64,000 nucleotides of DNA from Acetobacter indonesiensis. Lineage in GTDB: Bacteria; Pseudomonadota; Alphaproteobacteria; Acetobacterales; Acetobacteraceae. The notes below the pieces were generated by a model. It had not been told where the DNA came from and did not search any database. It saw only the letters and a list, made by a program, of their open reading frames with translations. The stretch covers positions 1-64,000 of the forward strand of contig NZ_BAMW01000078.1 in the NCBI RefSeq assembly GCF_000963945.1, written 5' to 3'. The position numbers and the translations under genes were made by a program. Below, piece by piece: positions 40,112 through 48,491 of the stretch (positions are counted from its first letter, which is position 1; each line of letters opens with the position of its first letter).

Positions 40112-41386
40112 GTGGTTCAGAAAACAAACAGTGGTAAAATAAGTAACTTATGTGTGGATGGTCAGGCTTTGTGGACTGATCTGATGGAAACGGCCCGCTT
40201 TGGGGGGACAGCAAAGGGAGGAATCAAACGTCTGACCCTGACGCAGGAGGACAAGCAGGTACGTGACTGGTTCATGCAGACCTGTGAAGCACTAGGCTGT
40301 ACTGTTTCGCATGATTCAATGGGTAATTTATTCGCCAGACGTGCAGGACAGGACAACACACTGCCACCCATTAGTATGGGCAGTCATTTAGATACACAGC
40401 CCACAGGCGGCAAATTTGATGGTATCCTTGGTGTTTTGGGTGGCCTGTCGGTGCTGCGCGCGTTGCACAAATCCGGCTACGTGACGCGGCATCCCATCGA
40501 ACTGATTAACTGGACGAATGAGGAAGGGTCCCGATTTTCTCCGCCCATGATGTGCTCGGGTGTTTTTGCCGGTGTCTTCACGGAAGAGGAGGTGCTGGAA
40601 AAACGTGACCGCGCCGGTATCCGTTTTGGCGATGAACTGGATGCAATAGGCTATCGCGGCGTAGAAAAATGCGGCGAGCACCCGTTAACAGCCTATTTTG
40701 AACTGCATATTGAACAAGGCCCCATTCTTGAGGCGGAAGAGAAAACTATCGGGATTGTGACGGGGATCCAGGGGGCCCGTTGGTATGAGGTCACGGTGCG
40801 GGGTAAGGATGCTCATGCGGGCTCCACCCCTATGCCACTTCGGCATGATGCGCTTTTAGCGTCGGCAAAAATGATTCAGACTGTCAGCGCGGTTGCGGTA
40901 AAATATGGTCCATCAGCCGTGGGGACCGTGGGTTTGCTTGAAAACCGGCCAAATAGCAGTAACGTCGTGCCGGGCGAGGTCTTTTTTACGATTGATATTC
41001 GAGACCCTGATGATTCTGTTGTTTTGAAAATGGAACGCGAACTTCTGACTCAGTTGCAGCAGATTGCAACAGACAGTGCTGTCACCGCCGAAGTGGTTCA
41101 AATCTGGGATGCGCCGGCAGTTCATTTTGACAAAGAATGTGTGAGCATGGTCGAGCAGGCTGCGGCTGAAGCACAGTACCCTGCACGGCGCATTGTCTCT
41201 GGCCCCGGGCATGATGCAGGATATGTCGCACGCGTTGCCCCGACAGCCATGATTTTTGTGCCTTGCAAAGTTGGGCTTAGCCATAACGAGGAAGAAAGTA
41301 TCACAAATCCGCAGGCAGAAGCTGGTGCAAATGTGCTTCTGGAGGCAGTATTAAAAGCAGATCAGTTCTTTAACGTAACTGAATGA
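40112..41386 (+). CDS. hydC: Beta-ureidopropionase / N-carbamoyl-amino acid hydrolase (M20)
   Basis: Hydrolyses N-carbamoyl-beta-alanine to beta-alanine, CO2 and ammonia. Zinc hydrolase of the M20/AllC family: H and D ligands in SMGSHLDTQPTGGKFDG, the bridging glutamate in WTNEEGSRF, ELHIEQGP, and the C-terminal histidine in VGLSHNEEES. The frame opens with TTG at 40103, but AAGGAG at 40096-40102 is best spaced for the GTG at 40112. Third step of the pathway. Confidence 0.9.
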   Translation: MVQKTNSGKISNLCVDGQALWTDLMETARFGGTAKGGIKRLTLTQEDKQVRDWFMQTCEALGCTVSHDSMGNLFARRAGQDNTLPPISMGSHLDTQPTGGKFDGILGVLGGLSVLRALHKSGYVTRHPIELINWTNEEGSRFSPPMMCSGVFAGVFTEEEVLEKRDRAGIRFGDELDAIGYRGVEKCGEHPLTAYFELHIEQGPILEAEEKTIGIVTGIQGARWYEVTVRGKDAHAGSTPMPLRHDALLASAKMIQTVSAVAVKYGPSAVGTVGLLENRPNSSNVVPGEVFFTIDIRDPDDSVVLKMERELLTQLQQIATDSAVTAEVVQIWDAPAVHFDKECVSMVEQAAAEAQYPARRIVSGPGHDAGYVARVAPTAMIFVPCKVGLSHNEEESITNPQAEAGANVLLEAVLKADQFFNVTE

Positions 41387-41446
41387 TAATTTATAGAAGA
41401 CAGATTGAAACAAAATTTCTTGGAATTGGTGGGTAAGGCAGACAAA

Positions 41447-42799
41447 ATGCAGCTTAACGATAGTCTGGAAAATTTCGATCCTGTTGCAACAGCCCAGAAA
41501 GGAACGTACTGGCAGCCATTTACCTCCAGTCGGGTACTACAGGCTAATCCAGTTCCCCGCACATTGGTGTCTGCCAAAGGGGCCTATTATCAGACACTTG
41601 ATGGGCATAAGGTATTTGACACTCTCTCGGGCCTGTGGTGCACCCCTCTGGGTCACGCACATCCTCTGATTGGTGAGGCGATTCAAAAACAGTTTGAAAA
41701 ACTTGATTTTTCCCCAAGCTTCCAGTTAACACATTCAGGCGCTTTATCTCTGGCGCAGCGTATTGCTGACATGGCACCAGAGGGTATGAACCACGTGTTT
41801 TTCACCAATTCCGGTTCGGAAGCGGTGGATACTGCCCTGAAAGTGGTGCTGGGGTATCATCGTATCAAAGGGGCTGCAAACCGCTTCCGCATGATTGGGC
41901 GTGAACGTGGTTACCACGGGGTCGGCTTCGGCGGTATGTCTGTTGGGGGCATCCTGTCTAACCGTAAAATGTTTGCGGCAGGCATGATGCCCGGTGTTGA
42001 TCACCTTCGGCATACTTATGATCCCGTTCATATGGCCTTTACGCGAGGTCAACCCACATGGGGGGCTGACAGGGTAGAAGACCTTGAGCGGCTGGTGGCG
42101 TTGCATGATGCGTCAACTATTGCGGCTGTTATCGTTGAGCCTGTGCAGGGGTCAACTGGGGTTATTGTCCCACCATTAGGGTATCTTAAGCGTTTACGCG
42201 AAATCTGCACGAAACATGGCATCCTGTTGATCTTTGATGAGGTAATTACAGGCTTTGGTCGTATGGGTGCTCCATTTGCATCCCAGCGTTTTGACGTAAA
42301 GCCTGATATCATTACCTTTGCCAAGGCCATTACCAACGGTATTGTGCCTATGGGTGGTGTGATTGTTACCGATGAAATTTATAAAACATTCATGACCGGG
42401 CCGCAGAGCGCGATTGAATTCTGTCATGGCTATACTTACTCAGGCCATCCTTTGGCGGCGGCTGTAGGTCATGTCGTGCTGGATATTATGGAAAGCGAAG
42501 GCCTGTTTGAACGGGTTAAAGAGTTAGAACCTGTTCTGGAAGATGCTGCCCATAGCCTGAAAGGAATACCGCATATAGCGGATATCCGAAATATTGGTCT
42601 GACAGCTGCTGTTGAACTCAAACCTGCTGAAGAAGGCGTTGGTGTAAGAGGCGCCACTGTGTTTGAAGAAGCGCTGAAACAGGGGCTACTGCTACGTGTG
42701 ACTGGCGATATTATTTCTTTCGGACCACCCTTTATTTCAACTGAAGAAGAACTAAAATCCATGATGGTAACCTTAAGGAAAGTTATTTCTGAAGTATAA
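41447..42799 (+). CDS. Omega-amino acid:pyruvate aminotransferase (class III)
   Basis: PLP enzyme that converts beta-alanine and pyruvate to malonate semialdehyde and alanine. Class III marks are FTNSGSEAVDTALKVVLGYH, LIFDEVITGFGRMG, and the PLP lysine in ITFAKAITNGIVPMGG. 450 aa from the ATG at 41447 (AAGG eight bases upstream); the frame opens with a weak TTG at 41405. Last gene of the pyrimidine operon. No malonate semialdehyde dehydrogenase gene is present in the window. Confidence 0.9.
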   Translation: MQLNDSLENFDPVATAQKGTYWQPFTSSRVLQANPVPRTLVSAKGAYYQTLDGHKVFDTLSGLWCTPLGHAHPLIGEAIQKQFEKLDFSPSFQLTHSGALSLAQRIADMAPEGMNHVFFTNSGSEAVDTALKVVLGYHRIKGAANRFRMIGRERGYHGVGFGGMSVGGILSNRKMFAAGMMPGVDHLRHTYDPVHMAFTRGQPTWGADRVEDLERLVALHDASTIAAVIVEPVQGSTGVIVPPLGYLKRLREICTKHGILLIFDEVITGFGRMGAPFASQRFDVKPDIITFAKAITNGIVPMGGVIVTDEIYKTFMTGPQSAIEFCHGYTYSGHPLAAAVGHVVLDIMESEGLFERVKELEPVLEDAAHSLKGIPHIADIRNIGLTAAVELKPAEEGVGVRGATVFEEALKQGLLLRVTGDIISFGPPFISTEEELKSMMVTLRKVISEV

Positions 42800-42801
42800 G
42801 T

Positions 42802-42921
42802 TTGCCATATATAGAATTATTGCACTGCCTTACAGGCTTAGGCTCAAAACCTAAGTGGCAATAAAAGTGCTTTTAGGTAAAAGGGTACATGGGCGAGGTA
42901 AAATTTCCGATTACCTCGCCC
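42802..42921. other. Stacked inverted repeats after the pyrimidine operon
   Basis: TTGCCA (42802-42807) pairs with TGGCAA (42856-42861) and encloses CTTAGG/CCTAAG (42837-42842 with 42850-42855). A second hairpin pairs GGGCGAGGTAA (42891-42901) with TTACCTCGCCC (42911-42921). There is no U-run after either. The second is probably a terminator-like or stability hairpin at the end of the aminotransferase operon. Confidence 0.5.
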
Positions 42922-43031
42922 CTAAAGAAAATTAACAAATTAAATTGAAAGCCATAGGGTAAATAATACCCTCATAATGCCAGAGTGACGTCGTCTGCTG
43001 ACCTATGGTTGGGGCGTGTAACTTATATGTT

Positions 43032-43487
43032 CTACTCTGGTTTATGATGTTCAGCCTCTAATTCTCCTAAACGGTCATTAAGGCGCTTCAGAAGCGTAAT
43101 GAGGGCGCTCTCCTCATCCTTATTGAGAACCTTGAAAAGATCCTCTGCAAAGGCATTTCTGATCGGTTCAAACTCGGCCAGAATGTCCAGTCCTTTGGGG
43201 GTAAGAGAAACTCTTTTAACCCTGCGATCTTCCGGGTCGGGTGTTCGACAGGCTAGGCCTTCTTTTTCTAACGCGTCGATCGCTTCCGTGACAGTGCGGG
43301 GGGCTAAACTAAGCACGTCAATTACGTCAGCCGATCGGGTCCAGCCCCGTCTTTCTATAAAAATCATTAGACGAATGCGTGTGAAGGAAACGCCTTTGAC
43401 CTCGCACACGCGCTCCATAATCCGCTGCGACGTCACATAGAAATCGCGCAAGGCCTCCTGAAGGGTGGCATATGTTGTCTTTTCCAT
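43032..43487 (-). CDS. MarR-family regulator
   Basis: 151 aa winged-helix regulator: RSADVIDVLSLAPRTVTEAI is the recognition helix region, and DPEDRRVKRVSLTPKG the wing. Divergent from the efflux pump operon, with a palindrome between them, so it is probably the repressor released by the pump substrates. Confidence 0.9.
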   Translation of the reverse strand: MEKTTYATLQEALRDFYVTSQRIMERVCEVKGVSFTRIRLMIFIERRGWTRSADVIDVLSLAPRTVTEAIDALEKEGLACRTPDPEDRRVKRVSLTPKGLDILAEFEPIRNAFAEDLFKVLNKDEESALITLLKRLNDRLGELEAEHHKPE

Positions 43488-43511
43488 ATAATGCTACTAC
43501 CATATCATATT

Positions 43512-43525
43512 GATTGCATTCAATC
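43512..43525. promoter_or_regulatory. Candidate MarR operator
   Basis: GATTGCATTCAATC has perfect GATTG/CAATC arms and lies between the marR-like and emrA-like genes, in the position expected for a MarR-type site. Confidence 0.5.
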
Positions 43526-43577
43526 TGGGCTGGGATCATAGCCCATTCTTTCTGATGGACGGAACCGGCAGTCTCAG

Positions 43578-44741
43578 ATGACGGCAGAGAAGCAGACAAA
43601 CACCGCACCGAATTTGCCGTCTGAACAGCCTGTTGAGGCTGGCCAAGGTGAAAAGCAACGCCTCTCACCCAAAGCGCGGCGCATATTGGTGGCACTTGGT
43701 AGCTTCGTGTTCATCAGTATTGTCGCATGGTTTGTATGGGACCAGCTTTACGGAAAGTACCGGCAGACGACGAACAACGCCTATATTGAGGCGGATATCG
43801 TGTCGGTTGCGCCCCGTATTTCTGGCTATGTTGACCAGATTTATGTCCGTGACAATGAAGACGTTAAGGCTGGACACCCCCTGATTCATATTAATGTTCA
43901 GGACTATCAGGCAAAAGCACGACAGGCACAGGCACAGATAGAAGTAGCCAAGGCCGAAGCCGCCAATGCAACGGCCGCCATTGATGAACAGGCTGCGGCA
44001 GTGGAGCAATCTCATGCTCAGTTCATGGCCGCAGACAGCGACGCCCGTGCGGCAAGAAACGAAGTTCTGCGATATGAACCGTTGAGTAGAACAGGAGCCG
44101 AAACACAGGAAAAGCTGACATCTTTGCGCACGACTGCCGCGAAGTATGAAGCCAATGCAAAAGCGGCCCGTGCGACGTGGGTGCAGAATCAGCGCCATAT
44201 TGTGACTTTACAAACGCAGGTTCAGCAGGCGCGGGCTCAGGCCGAAGGCGCGCAGGCAGAACTTGATGCTGACAGTGTGAGTGTGGATGCGGCCGTTGTC
44301 CGTGCGGGAGTTGATGGCAGGGTAGGGGATAGGAGTGTACGGCTTGGGCAATATGTTCAGCCCGGTACACGACTGCTTTCTTTGGTTCCTTTGGACACGC
44401 TTTATGTCACTGCGAATTTCAAGGAAACGCAGGTGCGTCGCATGGCGGTAGGTCAGCCTGTCTCAATAAAAGTAGATGCGCTGCCGGGTGTGACGCTACG
44501 GGGATCTGTCGAAAGTCTTTCCCCTGCCACGGGAGCCTTGTTCTCCCTGCTTCCACCACAGAATGCGACGGGAAATTTCACCAAAGTGGTGCAGCGGGTT
44601 CCTGTCAGAATTGCTTTTTCCGTTCCGTCGGAATTGCGCGGAAAACTGCTGGCGGGACTGTCAGTCGTTGTCGAAGTCAATACGAAACCGGGAGATCAGG
44701 CCGATCATTCTCCACAAGGGCAGGGGCATTCTTCACCATGA
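43578..44741 (+). CDS. emrA: EmrA/HlyD-type membrane fusion protein
   Basis: Periplasmic adaptor of a tripartite efflux pump, 387 aa. One N-terminal membrane segment (RRILVALGSFVFISIVAWFV), a biotinyl-lipoyl-like domain (ADIVSVAPRISGYVDQIYVR), a long coiled-coil hairpin at about residues 115-220 rich in A, Q and E, and a beta-barrel (VDGRVGDRSVRLGQYVQPGT). The coiled coil predicts contact with the outer-membrane factor. Overlaps emrB by four bases (ATGA). Confidence 0.92.
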   Translation: MTAEKQTNTAPNLPSEQPVEAGQGEKQRLSPKARRILVALGSFVFISIVAWFVWDQLYGKYRQTTNNAYIEADIVSVAPRISGYVDQIYVRDNEDVKAGHPLIHINVQDYQAKARQAQAQIEVAKAEAANATAAIDEQAAAVEQSHAQFMAADSDARAARNEVLRYEPLSRTGAETQEKLTSLRTTAAKYEANAKAARATWVQNQRHIVTLQTQVQQARAQAEGAQAELDADSVSVDAAVVRAGVDGRVGDRSVRLGQYVQPGTRLLSLVPLDTLYVTANFKETQVRRMAVGQPVSIKVDALPGVTLRGSVESLSPATGALFSLLPPQNATGNFTKVVQRVPVRIAFSVPSELRGKLLAGLSVVVEVNTKPGDQADHSPQGQGHSSP

Positions 44742-46291
44742 CCGCTGCTCGCGATCCAACGGGGGCTGCTGGAGGACGGGCGAACCTTTCTGACTGGCTT
44801 GCTGTGCTGGCAGGAACGCTTGGGGCACTGATGGCGACACTGGATGTCTCTATCGTTAACTCTGCACTGCCGGTTGTACAGGGCGAAATCGGTGCAAACG
44901 GTACAGAAGGGACGTGGATTGCAACGGCGTATCTGGTCGCAGAAATTATTATCATTCCGCTTTCAGCATGGCTAACGCGCCTTCTTGGACTGCGCACGTT
45001 GCTTTTAACGGTCACTTTTCTTTTTACTGTATTTTCGATTGTCTGCGGAATATCGACCAGTTTGCCGATGATGATCATCGGGCGGTTGGGGCAGGGCATG
45101 ACTGGGGGAGCACTTATCCCTACCGCCATGACAATTATTGCAACACGTCTGCCCCCAGCACAGCAGGCAATCGGGAACGCCTGTTTTGGAGCAACAGCGT
45201 TGGTTGGGCCAGTGGTAGGGCCGCTGCTAGGCGGTTGGCTGACGGAGGCAATCTCGTGGCATTATATATTTTTCGTCAATCTGCCTCTTAGTTTTGTTCT
45301 GATCGTTCTTCTGCTGACCACTATGGCGCATGAGCGGCACCGTCTTGACCTGATAACGCAGGCAGATTGGTTGGGGATAGCAGGGCTGGCATTTGGTTTG
45401 GGCGGTCTGACCGTCGTGTTGGAGGAAGGAGAGCGGGAGCGCTGGTTTGAATCGTCCATGATTCAACAACTGGCGCTTATGTCTCTCATCGGGTTTGTTC
45501 TTCTGTTTCTGGGGCAGATTTATGCTGCGAAACCCGTTATCCGGCTGCGTTTGCTACTTCAGCGGCAGTTTAGCAGTGTCATTATCATGTCTATGGTTGT
45601 GTCTATGGTCAGTTACGGCACAGCCTATGCTATTCCGCAGTTTCTGGCAGGTGTCGCCAATTATAATGCGTTGCAGTCGGGCATTATTGTCATGTTGTCT
45701 GGCGTGCCAATCCTGCTGATGATGCCCATTACGCCGTTGATGATCCGGGCACTCGATATCCGTCTTGCTGTCGGTATCGGGATGCTTTTGCTCGCAGGTA
45801 GCGCATTTCTGGAAACAGATCTAAGCCCTCTTTCGGCAGGCGGGGCCTTTGGATTATCGCAAGTGCTGCGTGGAATTGGCACTACATTTACAGGACTGTT
45901 TCTTAATCAGGCCGCCATTCGTTCCGTTACGCGGGAACATGCGGCCGATGCCGCAGGTGTTTACAACGCAGCCAGAAATGTGGGTGGCTCTCTGGCGTTG
46001 GCTGCCATTGCTATCCTTCAGGATCGACGGGAATGGCTACATAGCCGCCGTATCGAAGAAACTCTCAACGCCAATTCTCCTCTTGTCCAATCATGGCTTG
46101 ACGCGCAGAACGGAAATCTTAACGGCCCATCCCCAGCACTCAGCATGCTTGAAAACATTATTCACATTCAGGCGCTGACAATGACATATGCCGATCTGTT
46201 CTGGCTTTTGGCTATTACCATCATCATTGTCACACCGTTGGTAGTGATTTTGCGTCCCCTGCAAACCGTGAACGCAACCGTAAAAGAATAA
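44738..46291 (+). CDS. emrB: EmrB-type DHA2 drug:proton antiporter
   Basis: Major facilitator of 517 aa with about 14 membrane segments. LDVSIVNSALPVVQGEIG is the DHA2 opening motif, and GRLGQGMTGGALIPTAMTI the conserved TM4/5 region. GATALVGPVVGPLLGGWL is the antiporter motif C. Inner-membrane engine of the pump with EmrA and the NodT-type channel. Substrate range not predictable. Confidence 0.93.
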   Translation: MTAARDPTGAAGGRANLSDWLAVLAGTLGALMATLDVSIVNSALPVVQGEIGANGTEGTWIATAYLVAEIIIIPLSAWLTRLLGLRTLLLTVTFLFTVFSIVCGISTSLPMMIIGRLGQGMTGGALIPTAMTIIATRLPPAQQAIGNACFGATALVGPVVGPLLGGWLTEAISWHYIFFVNLPLSFVLIVLLLTTMAHERHRLDLITQADWLGIAGLAFGLGGLTVVLEEGERERWFESSMIQQLALMSLIGFVLLFLGQIYAAKPVIRLRLLLQRQFSSVIIMSMVVSMVSYGTAYAIPQFLAGVANYNALQSGIIVMLSGVPILLMMPITPLMIRALDIRLAVGIGMLLLAGSAFLETDLSPLSAGGAFGLSQVLRGIGTTFTGLFLNQAAIRSVTREHAADAAGVYNAARNVGGSLALAAIAILQDRREWLHSRRIEETLNANSPLVQSWLDAQNGNLNGPSPALSMLENIIHIQALTMTYADLFWLLAITIIIVTPLVVILRPLQTVNATVKE

Positions 46292-46294
46292 GCC

Positions 46295-47707
46295 ATGCGC
46301 CTTAAATACTTTTATTTTCCAACGATAGTGCTGCTTTCCGCTTGTTCAGTGGGACCGGATTACAAGGGGCCGCCTGTCATCAAAGGTGTGACGGACAGTC
46401 AAAAACCGTTTGCGCGAGCCGTAGGAATACAGAGTGCTTCTGTGGCATCAGAAAAAATGTGGTGGGTGTCTTTGGATGACCCTCTCTTGAATGATCTTAT
46501 TCTTCGGACGAGGAAAGCTAATCCAGATATTTCAATCGCAATAGCCCGTATTCGGCAGGGTAGGGCAGAGACACGATTGCAGGGCGCAAATTTCTTTCCA
46601 GATCTCTCCTCAAACACATCTTATGCTCGCGCCCGATTTCCCAGCGCGGCAGACGGTGGCCCTGCCAGCAATGTCGAGGCCTATTTCCAGGGCTTTGATG
46701 CAAGCTGGGAAATAGATATTTTTGGAGAAAAAAGACGAGCACTCGAAGCGGCAAAAGCAAATCGGCAAAGTGCGGAGGCTGCACTTGACGATGTATATGT
46801 GACACTGGAAGCAGAAGTTGCCCATACCTATGTCATGCTTCGCGACCAGCAGCAGAGACAAGCCCTGTATCAATGTTCTATTGAGTCTTTAGAACGAACG
46901 GTTTCCCTTGCAAAAGAGCGTTTTCAAAGGGGAACAACGTCTACCCTGGATGTTTTGCGGTTAGATCAGCAACTTCAGCAAGTCAGGGCAGAGGCCCAAG
47001 CTCTGACAGCAGAAAGGGAAGCGTCTCTCGATAAAATAGCGATCTTAGTAGGGACCAAACCAGGGGATATTGATGGAGACTTATCGCGTTCAGCCAGTAT
47101 TCCTCTGCCACCGCTCAGCTTCACAATTTCTAATCCGGAAGAGGTGCTTAAAAGGCGGCCAGATATTCGGCAGGCAGAACGGAAACTGGCGGCAAGTACA
47201 GCAAAAATCGGGCAAGCTCAGGGGGCGCGTTTTCCCAAAGTCAAATTTACCGGTTTGATTGGAACTGGCGGATTAAAGTCTTCTGATTTAACGCGCTTTG
47301 ATGACTTTACTGCTTACCTTGCACCGCAGATTAGTTGGGATTTTCTAGATTTTGGCCGGAATGCAGCCAAAGTGCAATCTGCAAAAGGGGGGCGGGATGA
47401 AGCTTTGGCTAACTATCATAAGACAGTCTTGGTAGCGCTTCAGGAAACCGAAGATGCTCTTTCAAAATTCAAGAATGATCGTATTCAAGTCGCGGTTTTA
47501 GCCAGATCTGAGCAGGATGCTGTTACTGCTGTTCAACTGACACGCCAACGCTATCAACGCGGTACCGCCTCTTTGATGGATTTGCTTGACACAGAGCGCC
47601 GTCAAATTTCTACTAGACAGTCATTGGTGCAGCAGCAAGCCGCTTTAACAATTGATTATATTGCTATTCAGAAAGCATTTGGTGCAGGTGTGTCTGTAGC
47701 ACAATAA
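46295..47707 (+). CDS. NodT-type outer-membrane efflux lipoprotein
   Basis: Outer-membrane channel of the RND/MFS pump class, 470 aa. The N-terminus is a lipoprotein signal (IVLLSACSVGPDYKGP). Two repeated helical hairpin halves are seen; ERFQRGTTSTLDVLRLDQQL and RYQRGTASLMDLLDTER are the mirrored motifs. Three bases after emrB, so the three pump parts form one operon. Confidence 0.93.
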   Translation: MRLKYFYFPTIVLLSACSVGPDYKGPPVIKGVTDSQKPFARAVGIQSASVASEKMWWVSLDDPLLNDLILRTRKANPDISIAIARIRQGRAETRLQGANFFPDLSSNTSYARARFPSAADGGPASNVEAYFQGFDASWEIDIFGEKRRALEAAKANRQSAEAALDDVYVTLEAEVAHTYVMLRDQQQRQALYQCSIESLERTVSLAKERFQRGTTSTLDVLRLDQQLQQVRAEAQALTAEREASLDKIAILVGTKPGDIDGDLSRSASIPLPPLSFTISNPEEVLKRRPDIRQAERKLAASTAKIGQAQGARFPKVKFTGLIGTGGLKSSDLTRFDDFTAYLAPQISWDFLDFGRNAAKVQSAKGGRDEALANYHKTVLVALQETEDALSKFKNDRIQVAVLARSEQDAVTAVQLTRQRYQRGTASLMDLLDTERRQISTRQSLVQQQAALTIDYIAIQKAFGAGVSVAQ

Positions 47708-47804
47708 TATTTGTTAGTATCCTGACTCTTTTAATCGGATGAGCACATTTGGGCACAACACATTCCGGGAATGATATCTATTTTGAAGCAATCCAAACTG
47801 GACG

Positions 47805-48491
47805 CTATAAGGAGTGTGTACTTTGTAAAGCTATTTCTATTTTTTGTAATATACGTGTAGAAAATGGAAAGCCATTTTCCTGAAAGTAATTTTTTAGAAA
47901 AATCCAATAGTCAGGAAATCCATATGATATGGACTGATCAAACCAGTGGACCGCAGTTGAATAGTCTTCTGCTTCCAGTGCTAATCGTCCTAGATTAAAG
48001 GCGGCCCAGCAATCTCCCGCATTGGCTCCTGCTTGAAAATAAAGAAGTGCTTTCGTTTGGTCCGGGGGGGCTTCCTCTATACCTTTTTTGCACAATGTGC
48101 CCAGCATATTGAGGGCCTTGTTTACGCCGAGATTGGCTGCCTGCACGTAATAGAAAAATGCTCTATGGGTGTTTTGTGGTACGCCATCTCCAGAAAGATA
48201 CAAATCACCCAGATTGAAATATGCCCAGCCATCGTTCTGTTCTGCGGCGGCTTCAAAATATTTGATAGCCTGAGATATGCTGCGGGGTACCCCCCAGGCT
48301 TGTTCATACGCGCGTCCAAGCATGTTGAGTGCCTGTGGCTGCCCGCTTTGTGCTGCAACGGCAAACAGATTAAATGCTTGCGTGAATTGTTTTTTATTGA
48401 GGCACAATTGCCCCAGAAGCAGCTGTACTTCAACTCTATTGGGTAGCTTACTGGTAGGGGTGGTGGCCCCTACCAGAGAATTCTGTTGCAT
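47805..48491 (-). CDS. Sel1-like TPR protein
   Basis: 228 aa made mostly of about four Sel1 repeats of 35-38 residues (for example AINMLGRAYEQ-type and FNLGDLYLSGDGVPQNTHRA). No clear signal peptide. Its ATG overlaps the stop of the siderophore receptor gene by one base. In Pseudomonas aeruginosa a Sel1-like gene likewise accompanies piuA and piuC. Role unknown; Sel1 repeats usually mediate protein contacts. Confidence 0.85.
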   Translation of the reverse strand: MQQNSLVGATTPTSKLPNRVEVQLLLGQLCLNKKQFTQAFNLFAVAAQSGQPQALNMLGRAYEQAWGVPRSISQAIKYFEAAAEQNDGWAYFNLGDLYLSGDGVPQNTHRAFFYYVQAANLGVNKALNMLGTLCKKGIEEAPPDQTKALLYFQAGANAGDCWAAFNLGRLALEAEDYSTAVHWFDQSISYGFPDYWIFLKNYFQENGFPFSTRILQKIEIALQSTHSL

